Shown here one piece after another: positions 17,262 through 26,528 of a stretch of DNA of 64,000 nt. Both the position numbers and the translations under genes were made by a program. The notes under the pieces are model-generated. The model was not told where the DNA came from. It saw only the letters and a list, made by a program, of their open reading frames with translations, and ran no database searches. The DNA is from Corynebacterium aurimucosum ATCC 700975. Lineage in GTDB: Bacteria; Actinomycetota; Actinomycetes; Mycobacteriales; Mycobacteriaceae. Every line of letters begins with the position of its first letter. Positions within the stretch are counted from its first letter, which is position 1. The stretch lies in assembly GCF_007672725.1 (NCBI RefSeq), contig NZ_VDTC01000009.1:62001-126000 (forward strand), in the 5' to 3' direction.

Positions 17262-17873
17262 CTAATTGTGCTCGGGCGCGCGGTCCGGCAGCAGCGCGGA
17301 CAGCGGGCGGAAAGGCTGCAGCCAGGCGCCGCCTGGAGGCAGGTTGTCCAGGTTCACGCGCGGCAGCGGTTCGCGGAAGACACCCTCGATGTCTTCGAGG
17401 TCGACGAACTCGATATCGGGGTGGGTCAGTGCCCAGGAGGTGTGCTCGTGGAATCCAAGCACGCAGGTGGGCAGGCCGGAAGCGGAGAGCTGTTCCAGCA
17501 GGTGCTGGAAGTTTTGGCCGTCGGCGGAAGCCACGATGACACCGGAGAGGTTTTCGCGGTTGGCCTTGATGTACTCGACCATGTCGGGGTCGACATCATC
17601 GTCCTCGTGGAGCTTCGGCTTGGCAAAGACGGCGAAGCCGACGTTGCGGATGGCCTCGACCCAGGGGCGGACGACGTCGGCGCCGCCGGGGCTGACGTTG
17701 GTGAAGACGGCGGCCTCGGGGGTGGCGTCGTTATCAAAGGCCAGGTCCACCAGCCAGCGGCCGATGGCGTCGAAGCGCGGGCGGTAGGCGGCGGTGGGGC
17801 GCCCGCCGAGGATGGCGCCGAGCCCCATGTCCATGTTGGGTGCATCCCACACCAGAAGGTAGGTTCCGGCCAT
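17262..17873 (-). CDS. NYN-domain (LabA/DUF88-like) protein
   Basis: A 203-aa protein of the NYN/PIN-like nuclease superfamily. Acidic residues expected in the active site appear in LLVWDAPNMDMG at the N-terminus and in VASADGQNFQHLL in the centre. Such domains often cleave RNA, but corynebacterial members are uncharacterised. The ATG at 17873 is chosen because it shares a base with the trmB stop (TAATG) and starts the conserved strand; the open frame extends five codons further. It is cotranscribed with trmB and cmpL1, which could mean tRNA or mRNA processing or simply operon economy. Confidence 0.82.
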   Translation of the reverse strand: MAGTYLLVWDAPNMDMGLGAILGGRPTAAYRPRFDAIGRWLVDLAFDNDATPEAAVFTNVSPGGADVVRPWVEAIRNVGFAVFAKPKLHEDDDVDPDMVEYIKANRENLSGVIVASADGQNFQHLLEQLSASGLPTCVLGFHEHTSWALTHPDIEFVDLEDIEGVFREPLPRVNLDNLPPGGAWLQPFRPLSALLPDRAPEHN

Positions 17874-18646
17874 TACTTCTTCTCCCACAGGTACTCGGTG
17901 ATGACGTGTTCCTTATCCAGGCCTTTGCCCTCAAACTTGGTGATGACCTGGCGGTCGGTGAGGATGGGGCACTCCGGCCAGGGCCAGCCCTTGTAGTCGA
18001 GGGAAGGCTCGACCTCGACGAGCTCATTAATCCACTCGGCATAGCCGGCGTGGTCGGTGGCCACATGGAGCACGCCGCCGGGTTTCAGGCGGGAAGCAAA
18101 AAGATTGAGCGTGCCGGATTGGATGATGCGCCGCTTGTGATGGCGGGCCTTGGGCCACGGATCCGGGAAGAAGATGCGGATACCGTCGAGGGACTCGGGC
18201 GCGAACATGCGCATGAGAACCTCGATGCCATCGCCGCGGACCATGCGGATGTTCTCAATATCGTTGCGCACGATGGAACCTAGCAGCTTGGCCAGGCCCG
18301 GCTTGTAGAGCTCGACGGCGATGATATTGGTGTCCTGCTCGAGTGGCGCCATGGCTGCGGTTGAGGTACCGGTGCCGGAGCCGATCTCGACGATGGTCTT
18401 CGCCCCCTCGCGGCCGAACCAGGCGGGGATGTCGAGGGGTTCGTCGGCAAGCAGGCGCCCCAACCGTGGCCAGTGCTCCTCGAAGAGGGCGTTCTGGTTG
18501 TCGGTGAGGGTGCCGCGACGGAAGGTCACGTTGCCGAGGCGTGGGTAGTCCAAATCATTGTTGAACTCGGCGTTGAAATCCGTCTGGAGGCCGCGGCCGT
18601 GAGGCATCTGCGCGGCGGGATTCTGGGAAGAGTCTGCGCTATTCAT
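17873..18646 (-). CDS. trmB: tRNA (guanine-N7)-methyltransferase
   Basis: Methylates G46 in the variable loop of tRNAs using S-adenosylmethionine. The 257-aa protein has the SAM-binding motif [10 protein letters not shown] and the TrmB signature [15 protein letters not shown] in the right order and spacing, and ends like the family ([15 protein letters not shown]). The start is ATG 18646 (MNSADSSQ), giving the usual family length; the open frame continues 60 codons upstream into a basic, Pro-rich sequence that looks non-coding. It heads the leftward operon with the NYN gene, cmpL1 and the two small membrane genes and is divergent from pck. Confidence 0.92.
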   Translation of the reverse strand: MNSADSSQNPAAQMPHGRGLQTDFNAEFNNDLDYPRLGNVTFRRGTLTDNQNALFEEHWPRLGRLLADEPLDIPAWFGREGAKTIVEIGSGTGTSTAAMAPLEQDTNIIAVELYKPGLAKLLGSIVRNDIENIRMVRGDGIEVLMRMFAPESLDGIRIFFPDPWPKARHHKRRIIQSGTLNLFASRLKPGGVLHVATDHAGYAEWINELVEVEPSLDYKGWPWPECPILTDRQVITKFEGKGLDKEHVITEYLWEKK

Positions 18647-19003
18647 CAGTTGACATTGTTCCCTTAAGCAGGGGTGAGGGGCAACGTGCCGCGCCGTGGA
18701 GGGTGGAGGGGCGCCTCGGTGGAGGCCACACAGGACGCCGTGGGGGTAGCGGGACGGGCGTACGGGATGGGTGATCCACAGAAACGAAACCCCCGTATGG
18801 GGGCGATTGAGGGCGGTGGGTGCCACATTTCACACTCCGCTGTCCTCGACATAGTCGATATGAACTGGGTGGATATAACCGGGGTGGCGGGCATTACACA
18901 TTCTGTTATCACCAGTGTCCGTACTCTGGTTGGTGAAACGTCGTTGGGGGAACCTTCGGCGAAATAAAGCACCCTGGCCACACCGACCACAGGAGAATGT
19001 GAG
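18647..19003. promoter_or_regulatory. Divergent trmB-pck regulatory region
   Basis: This 357-base gap carries no convincing gene. It holds a 5-bp G/C inverted repeat (CCCCC at 18790-18794, GGGGG at 18799-18803) preceded by GAAACGAAA, and a second weak dyad (ACCAG at 18911-18915, CTGGT at 18926-18930) about 75 bases before the pck start. The pck ribosome site is AGGAGAATGTGAG, ending just before ATG 19004. No known regulator site was recognised. Confidence 0.5.
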
Positions 19004-20824
19004 ATGACCGCAACTATTAAGGGCCTTGTAGGTGAACTGCCCACGAAGAACGAGAAGCTTATTTCGTGGATCAGTGAGAGCGTCGAGCTCTTCCAGCCGG
19101 AAGAGGTCGTCTTCGTAGACGGCTCCCAGGAGGAGGCTGACCGCCTCGCCGCCGAGCTGGTGGAAAAGGGCACCCTGATTAAGCTCAACGAGGAGAAGCG
19201 CCCGAACTCCTACCTGGCTCGCTCGAATCCTTCGGATGTCGCCCGCGTGGAGTCCCGCACCTTCATCTGCACCGAGACTGCTGAGGACGCTGGCCCGACC
19301 AATAACTGGGCCCCGCCGGCAGCCATGAAGGAAGAGATGACCGAGGCCTTCCGCGGTTCCATGAAGGGCCGCACCATGTACGTCGTGCCGTTCTGCATGG
19401 GCCCGATTAGTGATCCGGACCCGAAGCTCGGCGTGCAGCTCACCGACTCGGCTTATGTTGTGCTCTCCATGCGCATTATGACCCGCATGGGCCAGCAGGC
19501 CTTGGACAAGATCGGAGACAATGGCGACTTTGTCCACGCCCTGCACTCCGTGGGCGCCCCGCTGGAGCCGGGCCAGGAGGACGTCGCTTGGCCGTGCAAC
19601 GACAAGAAGTACATCACGCAGTTCCCGGAGACCAAGGAGATTTGGTCCTACGGTTCCGGCTACGGCGGAAACGCCATCCTGGCTAAGAAGTGCTACGCGC
19701 TGCGCATCGCTTCCGTCATGGCGAAGGAAGAGGGCTGGATGGCAGAGCACATGCTCATCCTGAAGCTCACCAACCCGGAGGGCAAGAAGTACCACATCGC
19801 GGCCGCCTTCCCGTCCGCCTGCGGTAAGACCAACCTGGCCATGATTACCCCGACGATTCCGGGCTGGTCGGCTGAGGTCGTGGGCGATGACATCGCGTGG
19901 ATGAAGCTGCGCGAGGACGGCCTGTACGCCGTCAACCCGGAGAACGGTTTCTTCGGTGTGGCACCGGGCACCAACTACGATTCCAACCCGATTGCCATGA
20001 AGACGATGGAGCCGGGCAACACCCTGTTCACCAACGTCGCGCTGACCGACGATGGCGACGTCTGGTGGGAGGAAATGGGCGAGGCCCCAGAGCACCTCAT
20101 CGACTGGCATGGCAACGACTGGACCCCGGCTTCGACCACCAAGGCGGCTCACCCGAACTCCCGCTACTGCGTGCCGATTACGCAGTGCCCGACCGCTGCG
20201 CCGGAATTCGATGACTGGAAGGGCGTCAAGATTGACGCCATCCTCTTCGGCGGCCGCCGCGCGGATACCGTCCCGCTGGTGACCCAGGCCTTCGACTGGA
20301 ACCACGGCACCATGATTGGCGCCCTGCTCTCCTCCGGCCAGACCGCTGCCGCCGAGGGCAAGGTCGGCGCCCTGCGCCACGACCCGATGGCCATGCTGCC
20401 GTTCATGGGCTACAACGCCGGTGACTACCTGCAGCACTGGGTAGATATGGGTGAAAAGGGCGGCGACCGTATGCCGGCCATCTTCCTGGTGAACTGGTTC
20501 CGCCGCGGTGAGGACCGTCGCTTCCTGTGGCCGGGCTTTGGCGAGAACTCCCGCGTTCTCAAGTGGATTGTGGACCGCATTGAGGGCAACGTCGACGCCG
20601 TCGAGACCGTCGTGGGCCACACCGCCCGCCCGGAGGATATCGACCTCACCGGCATCGACTTCGACATCGAGGACGTCCGCGAGGCCCTTTCCGTGAACCC
20701 GGCCGATTGGGCTGGTGACATGGAAGACAACAAGGAGTACCTGACCTTCCTGGGCTCCCGCGTTCCGTCTGAGGTGTGGGACCAGTTCACCGCGCTCAAG
20801 GAGCGCGTTGAGTCTGCCTCCTAA
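19004..20824 (+). CDS. pck: Phosphoenolpyruvate carboxykinase (GTP)
   Basis: Converts oxaloacetate and GTP to PEP and CO2, the first step of gluconeogenesis from acetate, lactate or amino acids. The 606-aa protein carries the GTP-PEPCK P-loop ACGKTNLAM near residue 275, the [14 protein letters not shown]-like segment and the guanine-site region FLVNWFRRG. Length is that of actinobacterial PckG (about 610 aa). A good ribosome site (AGGAGA) precedes ATG 19004. The gene is single, flanked by a divergent promoter region and a terminator. In M. tuberculosis pckA is also a near neighbour of the Rv0224c-Rv0228 genes, so the grouping is conserved. Confidence 0.96.
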   Translation: MTATIKGLVGELPTKNEKLISWISESVELFQPEEVVFVDGSQEEADRLAAELVEKGTLIKLNEEKRPNSYLARSNPSDVARVESRTFICTETAEDAGPTNNWAPPAAMKEEMTEAFRGSMKGRTMYVVPFCMGPISDPDPKLGVQLTDSAYVVLSMRIMTRMGQQALDKIGDNGDFVHALHSVGAPLEPGQEDVAWPCNDKKYITQFPETKEIWSYGSGYGGNAILAKKCYALRIASVMAKEEGWMAEHMLILKLTNPEGKKYHIAAAFPSACGKTNLAMITPTIPGWSAEVVGDDIAWMKLREDGLYAVNPENGFFGVAPGTNYDSNPIAMKTMEPGNTLFTNVALTDDGDVWWEEMGEAPEHLIDWHGNDWTPASTTKAAHPNSRYCVPITQCPTAAPEFDDWKGVKIDAILFGGRRADTVPLVTQAFDWNHGTMIGALLSSGQTAAAEGKVGALRHDPMAMLPFMGYNAGDYLQHWVDMGEKGGDRMPAIFLVNWFRRGEDRRFLWPGFGENSRVLKWIVDRIEGNVDAVETVVGHTARPEDIDLTGIDFDIEDVREALSVNPADWAGDMEDNKEYLTFLGSRVPSEVWDQFTALKERVESAS

Positions 20825-20843
20825 TCTTCGCTGTTAAACGGAT

Positions 20844-20876
20844 GCTCCCCTGCGGGGGAGCTTTCGTCGTTTTAGG
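20844..20876 (+). terminator. Intrinsic terminator after pck
   Basis: A 7-bp stem (GCTCCCC at 20844-20850, GGGGAGC at 20855-20861) followed by TTTCGTCGTTTT, 20 bases after the pck stop. The convergent methyltransferase gene ends at 20880, so it may act on both strands. Confidence 0.8.
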
Positions 20877-20879
20877 GGC

Positions 20880-21644
20880 TTAAGCGCGCAGGACGAGGAC
20901 CAGGTTGGAGGTGAGGAACTCGCGCAGTACCGGCACCTTGAGCACCCACCAGGCCCAGGCAGGGTGGTAGCGCGGAAAGGCCGCGAGGAACTCTGCGCCC
21001 TGTGGACTCGGCGGAGCCACGCTGCGCGCCCAGTCCAAGCCCTCGCGGGCGGAGAGCGCAAAGAGCGAGGTGCCGAAGACGTTCTTCGGCGGGTGGCCGT
21101 GGATGCGGGCGTAGCGGTCGCGGGCGAACTCGCCGCCCACGTAGTGCTCCCACAGGCCGGTCTCGTGCCCGCCAAAAGGCCCCAGCCACACCGTGTAGCT
21201 CAAGATCACGAGCCCACCGGGCTTGGTTACGCGCAGCATCTCTTCACCCATGTCCCACGGGTTGGGGATGTGCTCGGCCACGTTGGAGGAATACGTGATG
21301 TCGAAGGTGTCATCCGCGAAGGGCAAGCTAGTGCCGTCGCCGCGTACGGCCTGGGCCACCTCGATGCCGGCGGCGGCCATCTCGCCCACGTCCGGCTCCA
21401 GCCCCACATAGCTGGCCCCGCGCTGGGCAAAGGCCGAAGCGAAATAGCCGGGCCCGCCCCCGACGTCGAGCACGCGCGCGCCGGTGAGGGAGAGGGAATG
21501 GTCGCGGGAGAGGGCGTCGACAAGAGCGGCGGTGTCCTCAGCCAAGCCGCCATAAAAGACCGCGGGCGCTGTCTGCTCGAAGCGGAAGGAGCGCAGCAGC
21601 CGCCAGGAGCGGCGCAGTGTGGCCAAGGCACGGGTGCGTTTCAT
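20880..21644 (-). CDS. mtrP: SAM-dependent methyltransferase MtrP-like
   Basis: A 254-aa class I methyltransferase with the SAM motif VLDVGGGPGYF near residue 60 and the acidic GLEPD that binds the ribose. It corresponds by position and family to C. glutamicum MtrP (NCgl2764) and M. tuberculosis Rv0224c; MtrP is a putative methyltransferase needed for efficient transport of trehalose mycolates. The methyl acceptor is unknown. It is divergent from the glycosyltransferase gene with only 24 bases between the two start codons. The symbol rests on synteny with the neighbouring GT4, DUF3068 and acyltransferase genes. Confidence 0.82.
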   Translation of the reverse strand: MKRTRALATLRRSWRLLRSFRFEQTAPAVFYGGLAEDTAALVDALSRDHSLSLTGARVLDVGGGPGYFASAFAQRGASYVGLEPDVGEMAAAGIEVAQAVRGDGTSLPFADDTFDITYSSNVAEHIPNPWDMGEEMLRVTKPGGLVILSYTVWLGPFGGHETGLWEHYVGGEFARDRYARIHGHPPKNVFGTSLFALSAREGLDWARSVAPPSPQGAEFLAAFPRYHPAWAWWVLKVPVLREFLTSNLVLVLRA

Positions 21645-21649
21645 AACCC

Positions 21650-21660
21650 ACTAGGCTAGT
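21650..21660. promoter_or_regulatory. Short palindrome between divergent mtrP and GT4 genes
   Basis: ACTAG-G-CTAGT is an 11-base palindrome filling much of the 24-base gap between the start codons at 21644 (-) and 21669 (+). Such a short gap means promoters overlap the coding regions or the messages are nearly leaderless. Confidence 0.3.
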
Positions 21661-21668
21661 TCCTCGAC

Positions 21669-22751
21669 ATGAAAATCCTTCTTTTGTGCTGGCGCGATTC
21701 CACCCACCCACAAGGTGGCGGCTCCGAGCGCTACCTCGAGCGCGTCGGGGAATACCTCGCTGCCCAGGGCCACGAGGTGGTCTTCCGCACCGCGCGCCAC
21801 ATGAACGCCGCCAAGCGCGAGCGCCGCAACGGCGTGCTTTATTCGCGCGCAGGGGCCAAGTTCAGCGTATATCCACGCGCGCTGTTGTGGATGCAGTTTG
21901 GCGCGCGCGACGTTGACGTTGTGGTGGATACCCACAACGGCATCCCCTTCTTCGCGCGCCTGGCCACCCGCGCGCCCGTGGTGATCCTGACGCACCACTG
22001 TCACCGCGAGCAGTGGCCGGTGGCCGGGCCCGTCCTGTCGCGGCTGGGGTGGTTCCTGGAATCCCGCGTGGTGCCCGCGCTGTATCGCGAGAACACGTGG
22101 GTGACGGTCTCGGAGGCTTCGAAGCGCGACCTGGAGAAGCTGGGGATTCACGGCGCGCACATCATTGAGAACGGCGTGGACCCCCTGCCGTCACACGTGC
22201 CCACCTTGGAGCGCGAGGCCGATATCCACCTGGTGACGCTGTCGCGCCTCGTGCCGCACAAGCAAATTGAGCATGCCATGGACACCGTGGCGCGGATTCC
22301 GGGCGCGCTTCTCGACGTCATCGGTTCCGGCTGGTGGGAATCCCACCTGCGCGAGTATGCGCGTGCCCACGGGGTGGAAGACCGCGTGCGCTTCCGTGGT
22401 CAGGTGACGGAGGACTATAAACATGCGCTGCTCGCGCGCGCTGATGTCCACCTCATGCCGTCTCGAAAAGAAGGCTGGGGTTTGTCAGTCATGGAGGCGG
22501 CCCAACATGGGGCGCCCACGGTAGGTTATGCGTTCGGCCTGCAAGACAGTGTTATCGACGGCAAGACCGGTGTGCTGGTGCGGCGCGAGGAGGAGTTCGC
22601 GCCGGCGGTGCGCATGCTTGTCGACGACCCCTCCCTCCGCCACCGTTTAGGCAACGCGGCGCGCGAGTTGGCGGCTACTTTTTCGTGGGAGAAAACCGGC
22701 GCGCGCTTCGAAGAGTTGCTAGAAGCGGAAGTGCGCACCAAGCGGCGCTAA
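21669..22751 (+). CDS. GT4-family glycosyltransferase (Rv0225 type)
   Basis: A 360-aa retaining GT-B glycosyltransferase, probably cytosolic and using a nucleotide-sugar donor. The N-terminal Rossmann half starts at residue 1 (MKILLLCWRD) with a GGSERYLE acceptor-side motif. The C-terminal half has the GT4 EX7E segment in SRKEGWGLSVMEAA near residue 270. The gene pairs with mtrP as Rv0225 does with Rv0224c, suggesting synthesis of a glycolipid or glycan of the envelope, but donor and acceptor are unknown. Its last 77 bases overlap the end of the convergent membrane-protein gene. Confidence 0.85.
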   Translation: MKILLLCWRDSTHPQGGGSERYLERVGEYLAAQGHEVVFRTARHMNAAKRERRNGVLYSRAGAKFSVYPRALLWMQFGARDVDVVVDTHNGIPFFARLATRAPVVILTHHCHREQWPVAGPVLSRLGWFLESRVVPALYRENTWVTVSEASKRDLEKLGIHGAHIIENGVDPLPSHVPTLEREADIHLVTLSRLVPHKQIEHAMDTVARIPGALLDVIGSGWWESHLREYARAHGVEDRVRFRGQVTEDYKHALLARADVHLMPSRKEGWGLSVMEAAQHGAPTVGYAFGLQDSVIDGKTGVLVRREEEFAPAVRMLVDDPSLRHRLGNAARELAATFSWEKTGARFEELLEAEVRTKRR

Positions 22752-24153
22752 GAACCCACGGGGCGGGTGTCGGTTGGGCGTTCGTGGTGACAACGATGCG
22801 GCCGTCCTCGACGACCGCGCCCACACCGAGCTCCTCCAGCCGGGCGAGGTCGCGCGTGTTCCAGGCTTCGGTGGCCGCTAGGTAGCGAGGCGATGGCTCA
22901 TCCACTGTCACACCGTCGACGGTGAGCTCGCCGGAGTCGAGTTTGTTGGCGGCCTTGGAATAGGGGTTGAGGGCAATGCCGCCGTCGAGCGGTACCATGG
23001 CAGGGCGGTCGGCGAAGAAGGTCAGGCGGCCGTCGAGCTCTTCGACGAGCTGGCGGTCGATGCCCGTTTCGCGTGGGCGTAACACGGCGAGCTCCCGCGG
23101 TGCATCGGGGGCCTGCAGCAGGCAGGCGCACAGCGCGAGTGCTGCGGGAAGCTGGCGCAGGGACGCGATACCCGCCACGGCCAGCGGTAGGGCGAGCAAG
23201 GTGAGCTTGGAGGAATCACGCACAAGGCCCGCGCCGGGGATGTGCTCCACGGCGAAGGCGATGAGACCGGGGGCGAGTGCGCCGAGGATGGCCAGGCCCA
23301 TGCCGAGAACCGCCAGGGCCGCGAGCGGGCGCAGCTCGCGCCGGGGAAGGCGGGCAGCGCCCAGGACAGCGAGGGCGGCGACGGCAAGTCCCGCCAGGGC
23401 GAAGCCCTGCGCGCGGGAAGCCGGTACTGCTGCGGCATTCCAGATGCCGCCGAAGCCGAGCAGCGAGCCGACCGCACCCACGTAGGCCTCCGCGCGCGGG
23501 GCGAAGGCCGCGGCCTGGGCGGCGGGGTCGCCGTGGGTGGTAGGCGAACCGGCCACGAGGCTTGGAACTAGCCACGGCAACCACAGCAAAACTGAGCCGC
23601 CCGCGAAGAGCCACCGCCTTTCGCGCTCACAGACAACCGCGATGAGTCCCCCGAAGAGCCCGCCGGTGGGCGTCAAGGACGCGGCCCACAGCGCCAGCCA
23701 CGCCACGCGCGGGTGGTAGCTTAAACAACCCCACGCGATCACGGGCGCTAACCAGGCGGCGACTGCCAGCGACCACTGGCCCTGCAGGAGGCGCTCGATG
23801 ACGAAAGGATTGGCCACCGCGCACGCCATCGCAGCGGCCGCCGCCCACGGGCTGGACTCGCGCGCCCACCGGCCCGCCACCCACGCCGAGGCGCTCGCGG
23901 CAGCAAGGATGAAGACCCTGGCCAGCCACGCCCCGCCGAATAAGGCAAGCACCCCGTCCTGCGGTGCATTGCGGGCGGGAAGGTCACCGGCGCCGAAGGC
24001 GGCAGCGCTCAGGGCTGGGCGGTCAAGCAGCACCATGTCGCGCCACAGGAACTCGCCGGGCAGCACGAAGGGCCAACACACCGCGAGCACGAGCGCCACG
24101 CCCCAGGCGCAGAGGGCGGCGCGCACCGCAAGGGATGCTCGGGACACAGTCAC
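22675..24153 (-). CDS. Polytopic membrane protein (Rv0226c type)
   Basis: A 492-aa Ala/Leu-rich membrane protein with about ten hydrophobic segments over the first 330 residues, then a soluble region (residues 335-450) and a last helix near the C-terminus. It resembles the conserved mycobacterial Rv0226c membrane protein by position, length and topology; no enzymatic motif is obvious. The stop overlaps the GT4 gene end tail-to-tail. The start at 24153 lies 6 bases after the DUF3068 stop, so the two are cotranscribed. A GT-C-like glycosyltransferase or a transporter would fit the topology, but this is speculation. Confidence 0.72.
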   Translation of the reverse strand: MTVSRASLAVRAALCAWGVALVLAVCWPFVLPGEFLWRDMVLLDRPALSAAAFGAGDLPARNAPQDGVLALFGGAWLARVFILAAASASAWVAGRWARESSPWAAAAAMACAVANPFVIERLLQGQWSLAVAAWLAPVIAWGCLSYHPRVAWLALWAASLTPTGGLFGGLIAVVCERERRWLFAGGSVLLWLPWLVPSLVAGSPTTHGDPAAQAAAFAPRAEAYVGAVGSLLGFGGIWNAAAVPASRAQGFALAGLAVAALAVLGAARLPRRELRPLAALAVLGMGLAILGALAPGLIAFAVEHIPGAGLVRDSSKLTLLALPLAVAGIASLRQLPAALALCACLLQAPDAPRELAVLRPRETGIDRQLVEELDGRLTFFADRPAMVPLDGGIALNPYSKAANKLDSGELTVDGVTVDEPSPRYLAATEAWNTRDLARLEELGVGAVVEDGRIVVTTNAQPTPAPWVLSAAWCALPLLATLRSARRFSPTKK

Positions 24154-24159
24154 GGGCGC

Positions 24160-25134
24160 CTACGCGCTCTGCGCTGCATGGCGGCGCATGAACATCGCGG
24201 CCGCCACCGCCAACAACGCCACGCCGATGGCCTTGCCCAGCCAGCTGACGAGGCTCAAGATCTTGACCGTGTCGATGACCCGGCGAACAGAGTCGAGGCG
24301 TTCGGTGCGGGTGGAATCGGACCAGGAGAGGGGGACGTCGAGAAGCGCACGCTCGTGCGTGTCATCGGCATCGACCATCGCCTGGGCCTGGCGCGCGTCC
24401 GTAGCCCAGAAGATGCGCGGGTGCTCCTCCTCGTTGACGATGGTGCCGGTCGTGGGCTCCACCCACACGGTGCGGCTCACGGCGTAGAAAGGCTCGAGGA
24501 TGACGTGCGATTTCGGCTTGAGGTTGTAGCGCTCCAGGGACTCCGCGGAGTAAAAATCGCCTGCGGGGCCGGAGCGGTGGGCTTCGAAGGCGAAGACCTC
24601 CCCGAGCGAGACTGGCGCGACATCCTGGTGGAAGACGTAGGTGGGGATGCTGTCGAGCTTTTCATCGCGCAGGAAATCGATGGGCTCCGTGTCCTGGGTC
24701 AGCGGATCGAAGAAGGGATAGGAGCGCTGCTCCGCGCCGGAGGGAAAGAAGTAGCTGATGCCGTCGCGCTCCACCCGGTCTTCCACCTGTACGTCGAAGG
24801 CGGGCAGCTCGATGTGCTGCGTCGTGTTCGGCCCCGCCACCGGGTAGGTGGATTCGCGGTTGAGCTGGGATTCCTCGGTGATGTGCGCGATGGTTTCGCC
24901 GTTGAAGGTGAGGTCCACGGTGGACTGCGCGCGGGCCACGGAATCCTTCTTCGCAGGGGCGGTGGTGGTGTGGCGGGTGAACGTGGCTCCGTCGTGCTCC
25001 GCGTGGATCTCGAGGTTGAGGTCCCTGGGCAGCGGGCGGGATTGGTTGTTGTACAGCGGCGGAAGGATGGACCCGAGTATGAGGAACACCGCGGCGGCAA
25101 TCGTCACCTGCGCTAGGCGGGAGCGAAGGAACAC
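24160..25134 (-). CDS. DUF3068 envelope protein (Rv0227c type)
   Basis: A 324-aa protein with one N-terminal TM segment (residues 8-24), a large external domain and a C-terminal TM helix ending in RRHAAQSA. The external domain has the DUF3068 features DFYSAESLERYNLK and VWVEPTTGTIVNEEEHPR. Databases sometimes label the family 'porin PorA family', but the topology is of an inner-membrane-anchored periplasmic protein. It is divergent from tmaT (53 bases between starts) and cotranscribed with the Rv0226c-type gene. The conserved set with mtrP and tmaT points to trehalose-mycolate handling. Confidence 0.83.
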   Translation of the reverse strand: MFLRSRLAQVTIAAAVFLILGSILPPLYNNQSRPLPRDLNLEIHAEHDGATFTRHTTTAPAKKDSVARAQSTVDLTFNGETIAHITEESQLNRESTYPVAGPNTTQHIELPAFDVQVEDRVERDGISYFFPSGAEQRSYPFFDPLTQDTEPIDFLRDEKLDSIPTYVFHQDVAPVSLGEVFAFEAHRSGPAGDFYSAESLERYNLKPKSHVILEPFYAVSRTVWVEPTTGTIVNEEEHPRIFWATDARQAQAMVDADDTHERALLDVPLSWSDSTRTERLDSVRRVIDTVKILSLVSWLGKAIGVALLAVAAAMFMRRHAAQSA

Positions 25135-25187
25135 GTCAGCTCCGATCGGTCGAGGGATTCACTGCAGAAATAGTATCGTAGTGGGCC

Positions 25188-26369
25188 ATGCGCTTTCTCC
25201 CTGAGCTCGAAGGCGTGCGTGCGCTGGCAGCATTGGCAGTCGTGGTCACGCACGTGTCCTTTCAGACGGCCACCGGCTGGGCCTGGGCTGAGCGCCTGGA
25301 TTACGGGGTGGCGGTCTTCTTCGTGCTCAGCGGTTTCTTGTTGTGGCGCCGGCGGCACGTGCACACGGCGGGGCAGTACGCGCTCTCCCGCGTGGCGCGC
25401 TTGGCGCCGCTGTATCTGGTGTGTGTGGTGGTCGTGCTCGCCTTGCTTCCCGACGCTTCCCCCTTAACCCTCCCGCAAGTCATCACCAACCTGACCGGTA
25501 CGCAGCTCTATATTGCCGATGGCCTGGTTCCCGGGCTCACGCAATTGTGGTCGCTGTGTGTGGAGTTCGCCTTCTATGCGGTGTTGCCGCTGTTGGCGTG
25601 GTTGTTGGATAAGCTCTCGGCGCGCCCGCGGGTTGCGCTTATTGCTGGAGCTGGCGTGCTGAGTTTGTTCTGGGGCTTCCTGCCGTTTGTGGCCGGGTAT
25701 GAATCCGGCGATGTCAATACGCAGATTTGGCCGCCCGCGTATTTCTCGTGGTTTGCGGTGGGAATGCTGGCCGCGGAGGCGGAGGCAGCTGGCGTGCGTG
25801 TGCGCGCCGGGCGCATTGTGCGGCCCGCTTGTTGGGCGGTGGCCGCGGGCTGTGTGTGGCTGGCCAGCCGCGAGTGGTTCGGCCCGCAGGGCTTGGTGCA
25901 TCCAGAACCGGGTGAGTTTGCGCGGCGCATTGCGGCGGGGGCGGTGTGCGGGGCGTGCATCGTGGTGCCGGTGGCGCTGGCCCCGCGGGAAAGCTGGCTT
26001 TCTTCCGAGGTGATGCGAGCGCTGGGCCGCTGGTCTTATGGTGTTTTCATGTGGCACGTAGCGGTGCTGGCCATTGCCTTCCCGCTGTTGGGCGTGTCTG
26101 CTTTCTCCGGCTCTGCCGGGGATTTCGCGGTGGTGTTGGTCTTCACGGTGGTCGTTAGCTGTGTGCTTTCTGCTGCGACCTACGCGCTTGTCGAGGTCCC
26201 CGGCCGCGACCTCATCCGCTCCTTCGCCCGCGGCCGCATCGCCGTCCCGCGTTCTCTGCCGCGCCAGGCAGATAGCCCTGCCGGCTCCGCTTCTGCGAGC
26301 GCTGCCGCTTCCGGATCCCTTGCCAACGCCGCTGGTTTTACTGGTTCTGCTGGCATGGCGGGGCCGTAG
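25188..26369 (+). CDS. tmaT: Acyltransferase 3 family protein, TmaT-like
   Basis: A 393-aa membrane O-acyltransferase with about ten TM helices. The family's N-terminal motif ELEGVRALAAL...VVVTHV carries the conserved His, and FFVLSGFLLWRR follows. In C. glutamicum TmaT acetylates trehalose monomycolate, which helps MmpL export; the gene here holds the syntenic Rv0228 position in the mtrP cluster. The C-terminal 60 residues (SADSPAGSASASA-like) are a low-complexity Ala/Ser/Gly tail probably in the cytosol. The symbol is assigned from family plus synteny; another acetyltransferase of the family is possible. Confidence 0.78.
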   Translation: MRFLPELEGVRALAALAVVVTHVSFQTATGWAWAERLDYGVAVFFVLSGFLLWRRRHVHTAGQYALSRVARLAPLYLVCVVVVLALLPDASPLTLPQVITNLTGTQLYIADGLVPGLTQLWSLCVEFAFYAVLPLLAWLLDKLSARPRVALIAGAGVLSLFWGFLPFVAGYESGDVNTQIWPPAYFSWFAVGMLAAEAEAAGVRVRAGRIVRPACWAVAAGCVWLASREWFGPQGLVHPEPGEFARRIAAGAVCGACIVVPVALAPRESWLSSEVMRALGRWSYGVFMWHVAVLAIAFPLLGVSAFSGSAGDFAVVLVFTVVVSCVLSAATYALVEVPGRDLIRSFARGRIAVPRSLPRQADSPAGSASASAAASGSLANAAGFTGSAGMAGP

Positions 26370-26415
26370 ACGGCACTTCACACATGGCATTTTCCAGAAG
26401 GCATTAGTCAAACGG

Positions 26416-26512
26416 TTTACTTGACCCCAAACAAACCTTTTACATCGCCGCAGATGGTTTCCTTGCCCCCAAAGACACCTTTTGACTAGTACCTTTTGAG
26501 GGAAACCATCTG
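26416..26512. repeat. Compound repeat between convergent tmaT and aftD
   Basis: The 159-base gap holds two 28-base imperfect direct repeats (26416-26443 and 26458-26485, about 6 differences) and a 12-bp perfect inverted repeat (CAGATGGTTTCC at 26451-26462, GGAAACCATCTG at 26501-26512). The hexamer ACCTTT occurs three times. It could act as a two-way terminator or be the remnant of a small repeat element. Confidence 0.55.
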
Positions 26513-26528
26513 GGGCGGGGCTGGGTAC

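Noticed and set aside
16220-17539. 439-aa plus-strand frame opposite cmpL1
   Set aside because: Antisense to conserved MmpL motifs including both DY pairs; no recognisable domain.
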